The translations under genes and the position numbers were made by a program. The notes under the pieces were generated by a model. It saw only the letters and a program-made list of their open reading frames with translations. It did not search any database and was not told where the DNA came from. 20,744 bases of DNA. Source: Nemertoderma westbladi (Eukaryota > Xenacoelomorpha > Nemertodermatida > Nemertodermatidae). Positions within the stretch are counted from its first letter, which is position 1, and every line of letters begins with the position of its first letter. The DNA is taken from positions 1-20,744 of the forward strand of contig JAUCBJ010006729.1 of the NCBI GenBank assembly GCA_032718475.1, written 5' to 3'. This document shows positions 17,682-20,744 of the stretch, piece by piece.

Positions 17682-18819
17682 TCTTTCCGTTTATTAGTTG
17701 GGTCTAGGGCATTTATCGTAATAATACCAAAGACGCACGTCTGGTAGGGTAAACGCGGGTGATATTTATTTGTTGTTACAATGCTTCTATCAAGAATTCC
17801 AAATATACGTTGGAGTTACCGCGTCCATTTGTTTCTTAAGTGTCTTTTCTTTCGAGTCGATTTCGAATAGAATTTTCGCATTCGAATTTCCGTTTATGGT
17901 TCCGACTCCGCTGGGCAGGATATATAGTCGACATAGTCCGTATTGTGTAAATCGATAGGATGACAAGACCATCTTCTATCAACTCCGTCATATCTGCTAT
18001 ATATGAGTTTATCCATATTATAATGAGTTTATATTTAGGCAAGCGGGCGTCGCTGCCTACCCCAATCAACCCCGGACAGTACGAGATCCTCAGCGCCGAT
18101 GTGTCGTCGCCGCTGTACTTTCGCCAACGACGTAGCCGCACAACGACAACGACAACCGGCACAAGTCACTCGACTGTCCGTCCCAAAGGCTTAGATGTAC
18201 TTCAGGTATTCCTTGGAGAGTTAGGTTACTTTTACGATTGCGACTAGCTACTGTAAACACACCTTAGCAGTAACATTCACCTATAAACTCACAAATACCA
18301 CACACACAACTTGTCACAAATTACACACATTCGGGCCATTTGTCCGTTAGTCAATGCCTTCCAGAATGTCACTGTATTAGTATGTATCCTTGGATACTAG
18401 TAGTGCGCTATTTATTCCCTATGCTATTCAATGGGACAAGCTTTCTATTGTTCGTTTAACTCAATTCTAATTCTAGCGTGGTTGTTGCTATGGTGACATT
18501 ATGCAAAGCTAGCGGTAGAATTAGAGTAATTCCAATGCATACAGATCTGGGATGTTATTTAATAGGAATTCTTTAATAGTCAATGTTCTGTTTTATACAT
18601 GACTTTATGAATTTTATCGGCTATTGACTATGTTTGGGAGACTTTCACACACTCATACGCATGCTAAGATAAATCTCCGCTCCCTTGATCTATTAATTAA
18701 TGGAATTTTGGGAACTTTATAAATTGCGTAAAAATGGCAATTTATTAAATTCATTAAAAGGCATGAATTTAAATTGATTCCCTGAAATTTTATTATTTGA
18801 TAATTAAATGGACATATTT
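17682..18819. other. Non-coding or unrecognised region
   Basis: Overlapping frames of 60-108 codons occur at 17770-18250 on both strands, with no family resemblance; a short ACGACA-type repeat lies at about 18140-18156. If the right-hand element has a 5' LTR it could lie here, but no second copy is in the window to show it. Confidence 0.4.
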
Positions 18820-19098
18820 GGATTCCAGAACATGTCTGGTGACACAAGATCCTTAATTCTATGACAATTGTCTTTTTAAGAATATCGGTAAATGCTACGA
18901 TATCTTAATTGACTAGAATTGTTGAAGGATCTGAATTTTACGGATTTTGATTTATTAGATTTGCAAATATTAAATAATTAATATTTGAGATGGGCACCGA
19001 TTTATTCCAGAACTTGTCTGGGGACGTTAACCACTGATTCTAGAATTTGTCTTTCAAGTATATCGGTGGGTGCCGCGATATCTTAATCGACTAGAATT
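18820..19098. repeat. About 100-bp sequence in two direct copies, about 180 bp apart
   Basis: Copies at 18820-18920 and 19002-19098 share ATTCCAGAAC, TTGTCTGG-like words, ATATCGGT, CGATATCTTAAT and GACTAGAATT. The period is about 178-182 bp. They are clearly diverged from each other. Confidence 0.75.
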
Positions 19099-19643
19099 AC
19101 AGATGGTCAAAGGGTTTAACAGATTTATTTTGCGTTATACGCTACTGTTAAAGGGACATCACGCTACTATATGTATTATTTAATATACGGTATGAGAGCA
19201 ATATCGCACGAAGCAATGTCAGTGTGAAGAGGCAAGTCGTTTCCAAGGTCTACCCAGAGCTTGGTTTAGCCGAGACACGAGGATCTGAACTTTGCATTCC
19301 TAATACTCTGCCTACCAATAATACTTAAATATAGTAGTGGCTTTATTGTACTTTAATAAGTACAGACATTTCATCTTACTGTAGTTACGTATTTATAATA
19401 TAATACGGACAGTAAGGAAAGAGAAAAATAATTATTTCTTCGCCGTCGCACTAAATATAATATAAGTAAGTATGTACGTAATAAACACGAATATATTGCA
19501 CTATTCTACAAAATAATCGCTAAATAATATTCTACTAAATTAAATAAAACGATTATAATAAAATTACATAGTAATACATACATAAATATAAAAATGATAA
19601 AATAATATAAAATAATAGAGTCACACGCCCACTCCATATGTTG
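19099..19643. other. A+T-rich non-coding spacer
   Basis: No gene. 19320-19620 is nearly pure A+T with many short TAATA words. It borders the truncated end of the pol remnant. Confidence 0.6.
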
Positions 19644-20744
19644 TTACGTTATGGAGTCCCTAGATGTTTGAAGGATTAGGGAGGTGGTCGTGGGAAGAGA
19701 ATCTTGCCTTCCACAGTTTCCGGAGAGTCCTCCATTCCCTTCCGGTAAACACAAACGACCGACTGGGTGATTGAGTCGCTGCATCCCGAATACAATTCCA
19801 GGTTTCCTCTTCGTCCTGGAATAGTGACGATAGAGACATCGCTCTAGGTACACGACGGCCTTACAAAGCCGATTCCAGGAGCTATAGTGGTCCGTCGCTC
19901 CCTGCAGGAGAGGTGAGAGTCCCTGCGAGACGTCTGATGTTCCAGAGCTCCAATCGCACTCTCTGATCTTCATGAAGGATCCACTCGCGGAGGGGAGGCC
20001 CAGATCCACGGCGTCGTCCCTGGCAACATGTAATACCGACAGATCTATCCCGGGTTCAAATAACTCCGATCCACCCGTCCGGGTTTCAGGTTCGACTTTC
20101 TCCGCTCCCTTGGCTGGTCTAATCTCAGTCGGAGTAAGATGGGGAGGCCATTCATTCTCCTTACTCAGGAAGTCGGGTTCACCTAACCGGTCTATAGTAT
20201 CTGTCAGTTCTTGAGGAGTTGCTCCTCTGGAAGCGATGTCCGTTGGATTAAACTTCTTGGGGCAATATCTCCATTGATCTACATTGGAGCTAAGATTGTC
20301 ATTATCTGAGGAGTGTGGTGTTCCCTCAGTTGGGTCGTCTCCCTCACTAGTATCATCTTCCCATTCATTCACCTGGCAGACGCGATCTTGAAGCAGTCTT
20401 TCCCTGAGCGTTCTACGGGAAGGTCCAGTAAGGTACCAACCTACTCTAGTTCTTACCGCATAGGTCTGTAGTGGCTGCGGTTGAGCAGGTCGTTTCTCTA
20501 ATGTCTCCAGCGCCTCATGCGCGTTTTGGCCGATGAGTATTTGCACTCCAGGATAATCAGTCTGGAATCGAGGTATGTTAAGATGTTGGATGCTCTCATC
20601 CTCGTCCCAATTATAAAGGTCTGCTTGAGTAGTAGCGAAGTTCTTTATAGCCACCATTTTCACTGACCTTATGCTGTGTTCTCCTAGTTCATCTTGTGGG
20701 GTGGACAACGCGCCTACATAATAATCAGCTGTTATTGTAGATTT
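19644..20744 (-). pseudogene. BEL/Pao pol remnant lacking reverse transcriptase (partial, runs off right edge)
   Basis: The minus-strand frame is open from the window edge (20744) to a stop at 19644, 366 codons; no ATG start is seen. Counting from the edge, residues about 60-108 match the end of the DUF1758 aspartic-protease-like region (ILIG at 69-72, then AVRTRVGWYLTGP). A short acidic linker follows (about 128-153). Residues 157-200 match the end of the Pao RNase H region (QWRYCPKKFNPTDIASRG, then a GEPDFL...EWP segment), and about 288-300 match the SSW-x-RL-x-KAV-x-x-L helix that normally precedes the integrase. The whole RT palm and most of RNase H, several hundred residues in an intact element, are missing without loss of frame. 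After GIVFG the likely frame is lost and the protein ends early, before any integrase. The copy cannot reverse-transcribe. Confidence 0.8.

Noticed and set aside
17836-18162. Minus-strand 108-codon frame
   Set aside because: Overlaps several other open frames on both strands, begins with a Val run from a short repeat, and shows no family motif.

Overview
The window looks like nuclear DNA of an animal, most likely a marine invertebrate. It is A+T-rich and gene-poor. It carries pieces of BEL/Pao LTR retrotransposons (an animal-restricted group) and at least four pieces of LINE reverse transcriptase. The only two host-type coding pieces are a terminal exon next to a classic splice acceptor and a small secreted EF-hand protein. 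The 8-bp palindrome TAGGCCTA and the ACCGGT core recur across non-coding DNA. I cannot name the species or phylum.

Layout. 1-4001 (minus strand) holds a BEL/Pao gag gene broken into two blocks, 4001-3584 and 1388-1, the second running off the left edge. About 2.2 kb of foreign or rearranged DNA lies between them: a LINE reverse-transcriptase remnant (1682-2647, plus), a set of direct and inverted repeats, a poly-G tract and an A+T-rich stretch. 4002-6337 is a non-coding leader with three tandem-repeat systems. 6338-7594 is a 1.26-kb sequence that recurs in direct orientation at 15576-16834. Both copies begin TGT and end ACA exactly where homology ends, as LTRs do. 7840-8065 and 9230-9801 are fossil LINE 3' ends. 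Between them, 8810-9081 (minus) is the last exon of an amino-acid-transporter-like gene. 10336-10575 and 12600-12730 are related G+C-rich repeat clusters on either side of a 5'-truncated LINE (11118-12480, minus). 12859-13374 (plus) is an intact, intronless reading frame for a secreted MCFD2-like protein with two EF-hands. 14281-14655 is a nine-copy 41-bp minisatellite. 16914-17681 (minus) is a decayed coding remnant ending just before the second LTR-like copy. 18820-19098 is a two-copy repeat. 19644-20744 (minus) is a BEL/Pao pol remnant in which the end of the protease region is joined directly to the end of the RNase H region, with no reverse transcriptase.

The genes do not form a pathway. 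The window is two probable host genes embedded in layered retroelement debris. I found no convincing new biological system. The best leads are the RT-less BEL pol frame, the gag inversion junction, the unequally conserved 286-bp duplication in the leader, and the MCFD2-like gene sitting between two 1.26-kb direct repeats.
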